From positions 8,243,929-8,307,928 of the forward strand of contig OZ037769.1 in the NCBI GenBank assembly GCA_964035545.1: a stretch of 64,000 nt of DNA, given 5' to 3'. Origin of the DNA: Bugula neritina (taxonomy: Eukaryota; Bryozoa; Gymnolaemata; Cheilostomatida; Bugulidae). A model generated the notes under the pieces. It worked only from the letters and a program-made list of their open reading frames with translations. It ran no database searches and was not told the DNA's origin. Made by a program: the position numbers and the translations under genes. Below, piece after piece: positions 30,030 to 45,118 of the stretch (its first letter is position 1; every line of letters begins with the position of its first letter).

Positions 30030-33000
30030 ACAAATAGCAAAGTCTTGGTCAATATTTAGAAATAATAGTTAATTATGTTTCTATCAGAAATGCCGAAAGG
30101 AGCTTATTAATTATTTACTAATGTTTAAGGGGATGTCAATAATGTTTGTTTCTATATATATTTAGTGGCCTACATGCTTTAATAGCTTATAATGCAGCAT
30201 CAATTGTCATTGGTAAAAATATTTCTTGTTTTGTCTATAGAACCCAAAAATCAATTTTAGACAATAATTTAAATGGTTTACCTATAATATTAAAATGGGT
30301 TACAGTTGAACCATTAAGTAAAATCTAATTTCATTTTTATACCTGTTTAATATTTTGACAAATAGAAATGATTCATTTGATCTATGCCAAGTTTGTGCAA
30401 ATATCTTTACTAAATAATATTCAGTACAATTATGCTATCAAAGTCTAAGTTGCAGTCTAATTTTACACCTACAAATACAGCTTCAGCTTAATAAGGCTAA
30501 AGAAATTAGTGCCAGTCAGGAAACAGTGTACAAGTAGAGAGTAGGCCTACAGCATAAGGCTATAACCTTATTGCAAGATGTTAAAAGGCCATTAAAACTT
30601 TCAACTACAAACAGCAGTAATGATATAATGAATTTAATCAGTTGCATAAAAATAAACATTGAACCAAGTTGTTCAGTCAACTTGCTAATGCAGCTGAGGT
30701 TATCTAGTTGAACCTACTTAGTGTCCCAAGACCCATCTTTGACCTACCATGGACAGTGTATTTCACTGCTGGTTATACTGCCGTAATACAAATGAAAAAT
30801 AATATATATGCTTTTTGGTATGCAAAGCATTTTAAGTGTAGGTATTTTATAGTATTATTTGAGCAGCTAAAAACATCCATGCAGTGGCTGCATTGAATTG
30901 TATCAATTTTGTATGTAAATCACAACTATATAGTACTAACATATAAGCAAGATAATAAAATTCAATTTGAGTGCACTTCATAGGGTTCACAGATTTATCG
31001 GACAAGAGCCATGTCTAGCAAAAATTGGTCGGCCTGATTACATTCAGCTCTAAATACTGCACAGAATATGCATTTCTCTGCTGCATAATATCGGTTGGGT
31101 ATGAAAGTCCAAAAGCAGCTTTTAAACACAGATACTAGGTATTAGCTGCACTCTCCAGCACAAGACTAAAGTTGAGACTATTTTATGACATTCTTGATAT
31201 TAAAAGTTATCTAAAGGTTTGCGGTCATTAACAACGCATAAACATGGCTGCTGATTCTTGCGTAGTTCTTCATGATCTTTGCTGTGTGGTGTGAACTGAA
31301 GTATTATGTAATAATGCACAACTGACCTGTTCTATTTTATTAGTCACATGCAAGTATTTTGCCATCCTAATTTTACACTTTTTTTTCCATGCAATATTTG
31401 AGATACTGCATACTTTACAACATAATGAAGAAGACAAAATATATTTCTTCAAACTTTCTCTTAAACACTTGATGTCGCCAGTATATATAAATTGTGCGCA
31501 GATGTTTTTTATGTTTCTAGTTTTAAATACACAGTATTTTTTCTATATTGATGCTATAGAATTCCAGTTATCTATTTTTTAGATCAAGTGATTATTTTAC
31601 AAATGCAAGCAGTCATAAGAAATTATTAGACAACTAAAGTGCCCTTCAAAATAAGGAAGTATAAATGTTGGATTCTTTTATATAACTGCATGTGTGCGTT
31701 TTTTGCTGAGAATAGACTGTTGGGTCTTCCCATGCAGCTCAAAGATCTAAATTAGCTTACAGATTTTGAAATTTTTATTGTGATTGATTTACCAGCTTAT
31801 CAACTTAGGGTTGTGAACTGTACAATAAGTTGACCATTTGGGTTGTGCTGCATAAAATATGTGCTATAATTAACGCGTAATAAAAAATATCCGCTTTCAC
31901 TGGCCTGTGTGTAGTCAAATCAGGAAAGTATAAACAAAGGTGTGTAAATTTTAAAATAGCTTTATTTCTGAAATATTTTATTTAAAATTGCATTATTCAT
32001 TGGTTTAAAAATTAAATAAAACCTCTAACACTGTTTTCTATATTTATTATGTTTAGCTTGGTTTTTAAATTGAAATAGATGCATGGGGAGACAAATCATA
32101 ATTTCTAAGCTTGTGGTAGGCTAAAGAGAAAAAATAAACTTGCAAATCACCCACAGTAAACATTTTGAAGTCATTTGGAAGAGCCAACTGTCTTTTTTTT
32201 CAGCAAGAAATGCACACAGTCACATAAAATAGTTCAACTTTTATACCTCCTAATTTTAAAAATAGATCGAATGCAGGTTGTCTAGTATATTTTCCTAATT
32301 AACTGCTTTTAGTCTCCAAAACGTATCATTTTCATTAGAGGAACATTTACCCATAATTTCTATCTTTACAGAATATTGAGTGTTTTAAAAAAAAATCTTA
32401 TACTGAATGCTTTGTCTTCCTTATTGCATAATACAGTATCCCAAATTTTTAAATGGAGCTGCAACATTAATTTTGCTAGATACTAATAGAAAAAAATTAT
32501 GCATTATTACATTATATTTAATTGCACTCGTGAAGAAATATAGGCCTGCTTTTTTATTACAGCACCAGCAGCAACAGTCGGCTAGATCATATAGTGCTGA
32601 AAAACACATTCCATGAACACAGAAAGAAACACCAATTTATTTGTATTATTTCTGAACCATTTTTAGAGCAGTTTGTATAATTGTTTTTATTGAAGAAACA
32701 ACTCACAGCTTAAATGTAATTTGTGGCAATAATGGGCCGTTCCTAGAAACAAACCAGCCATGCAGGTATGTAGCAGCTGTGAAGTATGACTCGCAGGAAA
32801 ACACCAATAGCAATACTATACTCTTGCAGTGAAGGAAAACTTATAGGATATGAATGCAGGTGTAGGATCTCTACTGAGTTCACAAAAAGTCTCCTTTTGA
32901 TTTTGATTTTATGAATAAATACTTTTGAAGCAGTATGTAGTTATGCTGCATTGAGAAACAACCTCACATAAATATTTGGATCAAAGGTTATTTAGGGTCA

Positions 33001-33660
33001 TAAAAGAGAAGCTGGCCAATGGCAGTTTGGAGCTTTTTACATAAAGTCTATCAACACTCACTTACAATCATCTCAGTGGTCAGAAGCAGGTCCACAGACT
33101 CTGTTCTTAGCAACTGTAGAACTTTAGGAGTTATGCACCCATATTCATGTACTAGTGGTTTCTGTTAGGTTGTCCAGTTTATACCTTTTTTAAACTCAAA
33201 ATCCAGCTCTAACTTTGTGTATTTGGCACAATTCAAGCCAGAATGAGTGGCAAGAAAATACTACAGAGGTTACCACTGACTACATATTATTGGCCATATG
33301 TTTATCTACAGCCATATGAATCATCAGACTATATAGGAATTATGTGTGGAAAAGCAGTGATAGTAACTACAGAACCATAGAGTTTGCAAGATAGCTGAAT
33401 CAACGGTATAGCTCAAAGTAATTACCTTTAGGGAGAACTGTTTTGCTGGTGGTGGCACATACATGTAGGTAAGCTGCTTGCAAGATACAGCAGCTGTTCA
33501 ATCAAAAAGCGCTGACTTGCAAAAAAAATTTAAAAATAGGAATAATGTGTCCATAAACTGCAAAATAGTGTTATTTCTAAGCCAGTCTTGGTATTTTTGT
33601 CTTTAGAATAACCAATTTTTAAGGAAATAAGACGTGGAAGACAACTACTAAACTGAATAC
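30030..33660. other. 3.6-kb non-coding stretch
   Basis: I see no exon with splice support, no repeat family and no RNA gene. Short open frames here lack coding character. Confidence 0.4.
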
Positions 33661-33665
33661 TGTAA

Positions 33666-35820
<2,155 letters not shown>

Positions 35821-35830
35821 ATATGTAAAG

Positions 35831-35956
<126 letters not shown>

Positions 35957-36956
35957 TTCTATTGACAACTTGGTTTTGAAGGAAACAGGATTTTATAATT
36001 TATAGATACAAAATTCGAGTAGAGTTAAAAGAAAAATCAAATTTGGTGTGTGCCATTAAATAAATTTGTTTATAGATAGCTAGCTAATAGTGCTGGATAC
36101 TATTTCGTGCAGTTTATACTTTTACTTGAATCATCCAGTGAATATGTTGTATATCCATTTCTCTAATCCCTTGAATTTGGGTAGAGACACAATTTTGGAA
36201 ATTAATCAATTTCACATCATCACAACATTTTAATTTAGAAACAGTTAGTTTTCAGTGGCCCACTAAAAGACAAAATGTATTTTTTGAGTAATAATGGTGA
36301 AATTGCTTATAGACTAATAGATTAACAGCAGCTGGTCAATAGAAAAGAGATTCTTCCAAGTCGGTGGTTCCCAACCTGTTTCGTACTATTCCCCCTTTTC
36401 ATAAATGTTGACTATTAAATTGAGCAGCTTTTAGACCCAATTTTTTTTAAAACAACAAATTCCAAAATTCCATATTTTTGACTTGTTCCTTTTCAGATGT
36501 TCACTGTTGAAATACTCATCAACGATTGGTCACTTTCCCAGGTGTGACTGTTTTAAAAAATTGTATAAGTGTCAAGTGATCATATTACAATCAGCACCAC
36601 CACAACCACTACCATATAACCACTTTTACCACCACTACCACCACCATCATCACCATTAACAGTACCACCTATATAGCAACTGTCCCTAGACATGGAGCAA
36701 ACAATCCATTTGCATGGTGCTTAAGGAAGTGGTGAGAGTGTTATCAGAACTACATTAAAGAATACAAGTGGCCATATTTGTTCTGTTTCCAACATTTTTT
36801 GCTCTTTAAATAATGTTTGTTATATTTTACATTGTCAAAACAATTCTTTTAATTTACACAGCAGTAACTGCTTTTCTTAAGCTTAATAAAAAGTTCATAT
36901 TTACGAGTATTATAACCCTTATTACATTTTTATTATGATGATAATTGAAAAATAAT

Positions 36957-37030
36957 GTTGCCCCCACTGAGAATCAAACTAAAGTCCTCTGGCTTCCAAG
37001 CAAGTGTGCTATCATTACACCAAGGGGCCC
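36957..37030 (-). tRNA. tRNA-like remnant, copy 2
   Basis: Same element as 6117-6189; the acceptor stem here pairs at six of seven positions (GCCCCTT against GGGGGC), which suggests it is closer to the ancestral form. T and anticodon arms remain poor. Confidence 0.4.
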
Positions 37031-37812
37031 ACTGGATAAACTCAACACTACAATAATTTGCAGATAAATTTTATTTGTTATGCATCATTATTTTATTGTT
37101 AAAAAAACAAAATGCGTGTGGAATTGTTTGCCTCCTTTGGGAATTGAGCTGCAGCCGTGCCACTTGCAAGTAACTGTTATTATAAATTACACTTGGAAGC
37201 TATACTGTGAATTACAATAGTAAAGGATGTCATACATTATATATAAAATATACTGTATTTATTAGCTTTCATAAAACTGTATTATAAAATTATATTTTAC
37301 AACAAGTTAGTTCTAGTGAAAAGTATTGCTTTTAAAACACAAACGCACCTAATTATTTGTTACCCACACCTGATTATAGTTCAAATACACACTAGAATAA
37401 TTGAAGTTAACACTTGAGTTATAATTGCAGCACACAATATAATATAATGAGCTCTCTTGGCTACTACATATCCTACTATATAATTTGTAATACAATCAAC
37501 AATTGCTTTAAACAGCTGTGGAATATTGTTGAAAAGTTGCTTTACTAACTACATATGCATATAATAAACTGGCCATAAAATTCCCCTCTATACAGTTATT
37601 ACCAAAACGCCTACCCAAAAATCTTGAGACCATTTAAAAAAGCTGGGGTAAGTTACTAGAAGTCTGCAAATAAAACTGAATGCATACTTTAGAATATATT
37701 TGAGTCCTAAAAAGGGTGTAGCATGAGGTCTAAACAAAATTTGAATCTAATAAATATGGATGCTAAACAGACACGTAAGATTTTGGATTTCGAAATAATT
37801 TCTTTACAATGG

Positions 37813-40539
37813 TCACTCGAAATACGCTTCTTCTAACAGAAATGACGCAACAAAATTGTGCAAAGAGAAAATAAAATCCTGCGCTTTATCAACATCTTTT
37901 TCAACTTCAAAAAACACAGACATGTATTTCACGCAGTTGCCATTATCCCTGCGCTCTATTACCCTATGGCGAAAAAATATGTCTCCATTATTTTGTTTCC
38001 AAATAAACTCTTTACCAAGGAGACTGTTTGGTGAATTTACAATACCGGAAGCAGTTCCAATGAGATCTGGAGATAATTGTGAATCGTGGGCAAGGATACC
38101 AGCGGAGAAATGGTCAGGATCTTGAATCAACTGTTTGATTGCAGAACATAGAGCTCGCTGCTTTTGCTGCTTTTGTTTCTGCAATTTCTCTAGCAATCTG
38201 TTACATATTTCCTGTTGAACATCCCTGCTATTTATTCTAGACTTTTCTAAAACGCTTTTTGATTTACCAATTATGCCGTAAAGATTTGAATCGGTAATTT
38301 TCTCAACCCAATCAGACGTTTTGTTAGTAGCATAACCTATTTTAGCAGCATTATAGGCATCAGTGGCAATATTACTTCTTCGAAATAGAAAATCGGCATA
38401 TCCCAACACACTTTCTGATACCATGTTATCTACAGGAGCATTGGTAGCGAGTACAACGCGTTCAGGAGGCAAGTGATATAACTCTCCTCCTTGTAGATAC
38501 TGAACTAATTGTCGCTCTATCACAGCTTGAAATGCCTTGGCTGTCCGTGTTACAAGCTCTAACTCGAAACCAGTTGGCTGGACTGCTTGCAGATGCTTTG
38601 TGACAGGATCGTTTTTACAGTCTTCAACATCAAAGCAGCTAAAACCTTTTTGCCATAACAAGCTGGGCTTTTCAACCACTTGTAAAAGAGTCTTGTGGGC
38701 ATTGTCTAGTATTTTCGCACTATCCAAGTTTGACAGTGAGGTCCTTTTGTACAAACGTTTCATCCATGGTCCAGATACACTTTTGCCAAACAAGCCGCCT
38801 ACATGCAATTCACTTTGCACTACACCGAGTTGAAGAGAGGAAAGCACTATTTTTGCAGCTGGTTTTTCAGATACATTGGTAAAGTATTCCAGTAGTACTT
38901 CCAGTAAGTAGTAGATGTTGCCACACAAGGAAAATATTACGTGAAACCTGTTGCCCACATATCGCTCAAGTAAATTGATATCGACTCCTTTACTAAGTAA
39001 AAATGCTTTCAGTTGTTTTGGTTCACCAGAAGAAACTTTGTATTTTATTTTTGAGATAGCTTGGATAACTTTGATTAGTACTGATCCATTTCCTGGCAAA
39101 TTAGAAGTCACTTTGTTTTCTAATTCAAAAACCTTTGTTAGTTTTCTGAACGCTATCGCTAAACTGTCTAGAGGATGAATGTTGCAATTCAATTCAAGTA
39201 ACTCGTGACCTACATATTTTTCTAAATCTTTTACTATGCAGTGATTCACTGCTGCTCGATCACTCATAGTTGAAGTAATTTTCATTTTGACCTCACTCAA
39301 TATTTGATATTGATCAATTTCTGGGTTAAGTGCGCAATAACAGCTGACCGCATTTTCCAGAGCACAGATTATGTGAGTCACATAGTCTGTAGCCTTAGCT
39401 CCAGGCAAGGACACAACATCAAGAACATAGTGACCTATATCTGTGTTTACGTGAACTTCATTTATATGCTTTGTTTTCACAGTGGTGGCATCCCAAGCTA
39501 TGTTCACAAATGACGATTTAAGAATGGCTTCAACAGCTTGGGCTGTTGATAATGTTCTCATCTCAGATATCATTGATTTTACTGCATATGTGCTTGGTAA
39601 GCAGTCAAGCTCTACTTTAAATATCATTCGTGATATATATCTTATTACATCTGAGATGTTGTTTGACGGTACATGCTTACGAGCACAGTAGTACACAGCC
39701 CTACGAATGTCCGCCTGATATTTACGACCATCTTTTGTTTGAATCTTCTGTTTCTCCTGGCTCTTCAGAAACTCGATTGTCTTTTGCTCTTCATCTTGAA
39801 CAGCTAGCGTACTTTTGTTCACCTGCTCCAAAAGTTCATCGTTCATTGTTTTAAGTTGAGATAGCTGATCTTTACATCCAATTTTTGTTGCTTCTAAAAA
39901 TTTAACAGACTTGCTTGAAATTTTATTTAAATAACCTTTCAGCCTTGAGTTCTTCCTTTTAAAAATGGTGATTTGTGTTTTCAGCGCTTGTACGGCAGCT
40001 TTTCCTCGACTATCTCTCTTTTTGTATTTATTAACTCTTCTACCCACTGCAACTAATTTAAACTTTAAATGTTCTTCTAACTTTTGTAGTCTCAGATTGT
40101 CCATAGCAGCCTTTTTAACTTCTAAAGCACTGCTTTTGTATAGTACACTCATGTACGACAACCTTTTCATTTTTAATGGGTTCAGCATAAACTCCGGATT
40201 TTCTTTTTCAGTTTCTGACTCTGGTAAATCAATATTGAGAAAATCTTGATCTAAATAAATCAAAAGAGACTTTTGTCCTTGCCTACCCTTGTTGAGTCTT
40301 CTATGCACCTTCATAATCTCGTGAATATGAGAAGTGTTAAGATGTTTACTAAATTTGTCTGGCAGCACGTCTAAAACTTTCAACAGCTTTGCTTGAATGG
40401 AACCCTTGAGTCGCCTATAAATTGATAATATATGCCCATTTTTAAGGCATGTAGCTTGCTCCAACTCATTCTGTGAAACATCATAGCTTTTCAACTTTTC
40501 TTCCAGTTTATTCTGGACATCTTTTAGTGGTAGCATCAC
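37813..40539 (-). CDS. hAT-like transposase, intact 908-aa frame
   Basis: Uninterrupted 908-codon frame, minus strand, starting MMLPLKDVQNKLEEKL. Residues ~1-280 are charged and largely helical (coiled-coil-like around 225-270). The RNase H-like catalytic core follows: D350 (NIAWDATTVKTKH), D427 (STMSDRAAVNH), a CxxH motif at C452/H455 (NCNIHPLDS), a ~250-residue helical insertion, and E709 (DNMVSESVLGYADF). The order D, D, CxxH, all-alpha insert, E is that of hAT transposases, which cut DNA and join it to target sites in the nucleus. Overall it resembles an animal-wide family of orphan transposase-like proteins; exact superfamily not certain. A T-rich AG just upstream of the Met suggests this is a large 3' exon. 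Could be active or domesticated. Confidence 0.75.
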   Translation of the reverse strand: MMLPLKDVQNKLEEKLKSYDVSQNELEQATCLKNGHILSIYRRLKGSIQAKLLKVLDVLPDKFSKHLNTSHIHEIMKVHRRLNKGRQGQKSLLIYLDQDFLNIDLPESETEKENPEFMLNPLKMKRLSYMSVLYKSSALEVKKAAMDNLRLQKLEEHLKFKLVAVGRRVNKYKKRDSRGKAAVQALKTQITIFKRKNSRLKGYLNKISSKSVKFLEATKIGCKDQLSQLKTMNDELLEQVNKSTLAVQDEEQKTIEFLKSQEKQKIQTKDGRKYQADIRRAVYYCARKHVPSNNISDVIRYISRMIFKVELDCLPSTYAVKSMISEMRTLSTAQAVEAILKSSFVNIAWDATTVKTKHINEVHVNTDIGHYVLDVVSLPGAKATDYVTHIICALENAVSCYCALNPEIDQYQILSEVKMKITSTMSDRAAVNHCIVKDLEKYVGHELLELNCNIHPLDSLAIAFRKLTKVFELENKVTSNLPGNGSVLIKVIQAISKIKYKVSSGEPKQLKAFLLSKGVDINLLERYVGNRFHVIFSLCGNIYYLLEVLLEYFTNVSEKPAAKIVLSSLQLGVVQSELHVGGLFGKSVSGPWMKRLYKRTSLSNLDSAKILDNAHKTLLQVVEKPSLLWQKGFSCFDVEDCKNDPVTKHLQAVQPTGFELELVTRTAKAFQAVIERQLVQYLQGGELYHLPPERVVLATNAPVDNMVSESVLGYADFLFRRSNIATDAYNAAKIGYATNKTSDWVEKITDSNLYGIIGKSKSVLEKSRINSRDVQQEICNRLLEKLQKQKQQKQRALCSAIKQLIQDPDHFSAGILAHDSQLSPDLIGTASGIVNSPNSLLGKEFIWKQNNGDIFFRHRVIERRDNGNCVKYMSVFFEVEKDVDKAQDFIFSLHNFVASFLLEEAYFE

Positions 40540-43505
40540 CTATCGTAAAAATAAATGTATTCTTGTTTAGAAAAATATGTAGTTTATAATTTTTTAAATA
40601 AAATAAAAAAGTGAAGCAGCAAGGTTAGAAAGTTTTCAACATTCATTCATAATTTTTGCAATAGACCTTATGTACATAGAGGCTATAATAAGTAGGCCTA
40701 TGGAATATTTACTCTATACATTGCTATTCTTGGAATGAAGTCAACATCATCTCCTTATAGCAAAATCAAGCATTTGATACATTGTCAAAACATTCTAAAG
40801 TTTGAAGGCCAAACTTTAAAACATTTAGCAAAACTGAACATTTATTGAATAAGGCTGTTTAAATCGTTTGACTTCAATAGTGCAAGAACTCACATCGACG
40901 AAAAAATTGTCAGTATGTTTATTATGTTCAATTATTAAAAAAAACTTTTTCTGTATAATAAGGAAGGAAGAATTATCTTTAAAGCTCTGTTTAAGTACTG
41001 TACTATACATACATAACTGGCAGTACAAAATATTAATTTCTGAAACCAGGATTTGCAAGCAACATTGCATGTTAGTAGTGCATTATGAATACAACAGAAC
41101 AAAAACAAAGCTTGATGAAGTACATCATTAGTGTTTAGGAACTTTAATTACCTTTTGAACGTAAACTTAACTAACTTCTAGAAGTAGAATTGTAAGAAAT
41201 GAAGGTGCAGCCCAGCCGAACTATCCACAAGTAAAGGGAACACATTAAAGGCAAGTTAAACTCAGTCAACCCTTGGCTCAGGTTTGAAAAATCATTCACG
41301 CATAACCACTCCTTGCAAGTCTATAGTACATCATATGCATGACAACTTCAAATAATGCCTTATAAAGTAAAGCTTTAACACAAGGGTTTTTTGAGTTTGA
41401 TTTATTTATTTATTTAATAGGTTATTTATTTATTCATTTCTTTGTGTATTTATTGATCGATTGATTGATTTTTAATTATTAATTTATTTAATTATTTATT
41501 TATTTATTACATATCATCGGCGTGAAAACACGTTGTGAAATTCGGTGTAAATAATATATATAGTTTATAAGTAGGCATGAACAAAATTAAGAGGAACATC
41601 AGAGCTATGTTGAATTATTAAAATAAAAAATCATGCATTTTCTATGCTTATGTTTTTTATTAATACAGAAATTTACAATCTGAAACTGCAGTTTTTAAAA
41701 TATTGTGCACATGGTGCATATAAATAAAATGCTATTTATTTGAAAATAATGAAAAAAAGCAATTAAATTTTATGTACAATATCTTAGTTATTAAAGTTAT
41801 AATACACAAAAGTTGCATTGCATTAAAGTTTCAAAGCTAAATTTGGCAGGTTTGTACAATTTATGGTAAAGTCTTAAAACATAATGTTTGCACATGATGG
41901 TGTAAAATCATTAATCAGTGTTGTAAATGATAGACTATAAGATTTCTTAGCAGCATGGGCCCAGGTAGGTATAACCATTTGTTTTAATATTTGTATTTCA
42001 TTCATTCAAATCTGTTTTGTTGTTTTGTTTTTATAAGTAACTAATTAACACAAGATGTCAGACCATAACATGATGCTTCTACTGATATTGATTTTAGTCA
42101 TAGAACACTGAGTAGGTTATGTAATATACTTACATCTCCTTTTGTTGTTTTCAAGTACATTATTTGCAGATGACAATTATATTTATCATAATTATTTCAG
42201 TATGTGTATCCATTATACCTATAAGCAACACATCACCAACCTGCAAACACCTGCAAACACTTGTCAACTACAGAGGTCAAGAATACACTTAGGTGTCAAC
42301 ATAAATAGAGCTGTGTAATTGCTTTATTCTTGTATCCCAATTCCAACACCATATCCTAATGGATTATCCATTGACTGCTTATATGCCAGAAATTATATTC
42401 TAACAGGCCTATATGATTACCCCCTTCTGTCAACAATTCCCCCCCCCCCCTTATACAGTGACTAGTTGAAGCTGGACACCCAAACACCCATAGCAGACAA
42501 CTCACTCTAGGTTCACATATTTCCTGCCACGTCTCTTCCTCAGAGAGCTCAAAATGTAGGAACACAAGGTATAAGTAATTTCTTACCATTAATGAGCAAT
42601 GTCTACATTATGATCAGAATAAATATAAAATGGTGATGGTTTATTGTACAAGAAAAATACGTGTAGATCATCATGTTATCATAGTAATTATATGCATGAA
42701 TAGAGTTGTATTAACACAGGCTAGACAAATGCGTTCTGAAAAAAATGCACAGATATTTGGTAAAAGACTGAAAATGTAGACAGGTGATATAAATATACAA
42801 TAAGATAATTAAAAATGTGCCAACTAAATGTAACATGATGTCTGTATACACAGCATGCACACACCCTACAGTAGTTTTCATATAAAAAATTACTAGCAAA
42901 ACTCAAAATATATAGCAAAGAATCATCAAAACCATTAGCAGATGTAAAAATAAACCGGCATGCCATTGCAGTAAATTTTATATTATATTTATATTAGATT
43001 TCTACAGTTCACAGTTTATTAAAGAGGAGACAACTTAAGTAAACAGAGAATACAGTAAATTATTGCATCTTAACTAATCATACAAGCATATTTGAAACAT
43101 CCACTTCTAGTAGTAGCGTCAAAGAGTAAATATAATCCTGAGAACCACAATATTGATAACAACAAATTCTTTGAGTAGCTATACAGAGAGTATATAGTTT
43201 TTATCACTCAAAGTCACTATTGCTTTGCAGCCCATCTTAACAGTGGAATTACTTTGCTACGCTTCAACACTTTTATATATTTTTAAGAACTTTATATTTA
43301 TTATATAGGCTTGTGTTGAATTTCATTTTCCTTCAACTTTGTTGGACCAATCACCTTATATATACTGCATTTGTATATTATGTTAGCTACGTTTATTTAT
43401 GCAAGATGCTAGCTTGCTGGAATGTACTTGTATTAATATTATAAGGTACATGCTTTGTAGATGTAGAATATAGAAATATTTACAAAATTGAACTCAGTTA
43501 ATACA

Positions 43506-43567
43506 GTTCAATAAGTCATCAGTAAATTTCAATAGGTCATCAGTAAATTTCAATAGGTCTTCAGTAT
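43506..43567. repeat. 21-bp minisatellite, 3 units
   Basis: Units of CAATAGGTCATCAGTAAATTT type, three copies; two copies at the equivalent place in duplication copy 1 (13076-13113). Confidence 0.8.
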
Positions 43568-44129
43568 TATCAAAAAAAGCCAGTTCAATTAACAAAAAAT
43601 AAGCAGAAGCAAAAATAGCTGAATCTCTACAAACTTGACAATAAAAGAATATAAATAGACTGGGGGTAGCAGCGCGACTCACAGTCGGTGCTGCCAGTCG
43701 CCATAAGTCAATTATGGTGTGGGAAGTTAGGGAACTCAGACTAGGAAGTATAGTACATGCTATGTATATACTTTACTGCTTTTAGCTTTTATATATTTGT
43801 GAACATTTTTCACTTGTCATGATATAAATATGGCCTTGCATGTGTTAAATTTTAATTATTTTCAACTTCAATCTATTCTCCATCATTAACTGCATTTACA
43901 CTGTGTCAGTTAAGTTTAACTTATTGTGATTATAATTTAATTGTCTTACTTGTGATTATTGCATATAACCAAATATTGTTATCTACTACTACTATACTAC
44001 TACTATATTTACCCTGTATTAAGATTCATTTTTAAACAATGAAACTTCAACAATGAGCTGAAAATAAGAGTGATGTAATAACTTAATGTAGGGAATTCCA
44101 AAGTACAAATTAGCTACATGAAATTAAAA

Positions 44130-44575
44130 ATGGCTATAATTAGATTACTCATGCTAAATATATTATTTATAATATATTTGGAACTTGGTGAGAAAAGTTC
44201 TGTAGTGTTCAGTGATGAGCACATCTTACTAGTTGTGTGCAGTTTGATTCTTCAGTGCAGGTAAGATTTCATATACAGCTACTATATGACCTTCTTTATA
44301 TCAACTTCATATTTCATTATTCTGTCATTGCCTAAATATGTTATTTATACACGCACAAATAGGAAACTTAACAGATTAAAAGATATAAATAGATATATAC
44401 ATATACAACTGCATTCATTCAAGGGAAAGAATAATAATATAATTTATTTAAATATTGTATCACTTTTTGCTAAAACGGTATGATGTGTTTCCTTTTTAGA
44501 GTTATCCTCCCAAAACAAGGATGCATATGCCCCAAAAGAATTTTCAATTTTCAATTACTAAAATTAATATACTAA
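44130..44575 (+). pseudogene. duplicated leader exon with truncated exon 2
   Basis: Exon 1 44130-44260 encodes the same hydrophobic leader as at 13721 (MAIIRLLMLNILFIIYLELG) and ends CAG|GTAAGA. Exon 2 starts at 44500 after CTTTTTAG in the same phase, but after ~17 shared codons the sequence diverges and meets TAA at 44573-44575, giving a ~67-aa product. An in-frame upstream ATG at 44118 exists only here. Either a stub left by the duplication, or the leader of a receptor whose following exons are the sushi and TM/ITAM pieces downstream; splicing directly to the sushi exon would meet a stop. Confidence 0.6.
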
Positions 44576-44711
44576 TGTTGTAACTAATAAAATTCTTGCA
44601 GTGTTTTGTTGCAGTTGCGACATATCTGCATTGCATTCCATATCCCATCAAATTATCTATTAATACAAATATATTAATTGTTGTCTTATTACAGATGATC
44701 ATTCACTGAAG

Positions 44712-44888
44712 TGTTAAGAACCTCCATCAGTAACCAATTCAGATTTCATGAGCAGTGACTCAATCAACCTAGGTTCTGTGGTTACTTACTCTTGTAACGT
44801 AGGGTTCACCAAAACTCAGGGAGAAAAACTGGTGTGTCAACTGATGGGAGATAAAGCTGAGTAGATTGGAAAGAAGACAATCTGTAAC
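44712..44888 (+). pseudogene. broken sushi/CCP domain exon
   Basis: A 58-residue complement-control-protein module: Cys, EPPSVTNSDF, GSVVTYSCNVGF, KLVCQLMG, then TIC, giving the four-Cys CCP pattern. TAA follows the first Cys and TAG stands where the conserved Trp before the last Cys is expected (TGG to TAG). A T-rich acceptor (TTGTCTTATTACAG) ends at 44694. Sushi domains bind proteins on cell surfaces and in complement-type systems. Dead as it stands, but it links the leader exon with the transmembrane exon to the right. Confidence 0.7.
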
Positions 44889-45118
44889 AAACAGTTCCAA
44901 CTTACAATAAAATGGCTTGTTGTCTAATTATGTCTATTTGTATTAATTACTCTTATAATATTATGATGAAATCAAAAATATTGTCATACATATTGAAATT
45001 TTGCTCTGTTTGCAAGGATGTCAAATATTGTTTGAACACACATTAATAAATTTAAAGTAGATGTAAATATCACATTCAGTTGATAGAGATGTCATTGTTT
45101 GTATTTAGGAAAGTGTAA

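Noticed and set aside
40825-41070. 81-codon minus-strand frame upstream of the intact transposase as a possible first exon
   Set aside because: Frame not kept in duplication copy 1 because of homopolymer length differences, no matching splice phase shown; not supported.
42356-42589. 77-codon minus-strand frame in duplication copy 2
   Set aside because: Not conserved as an open frame in copy 1, no recognisable domain.
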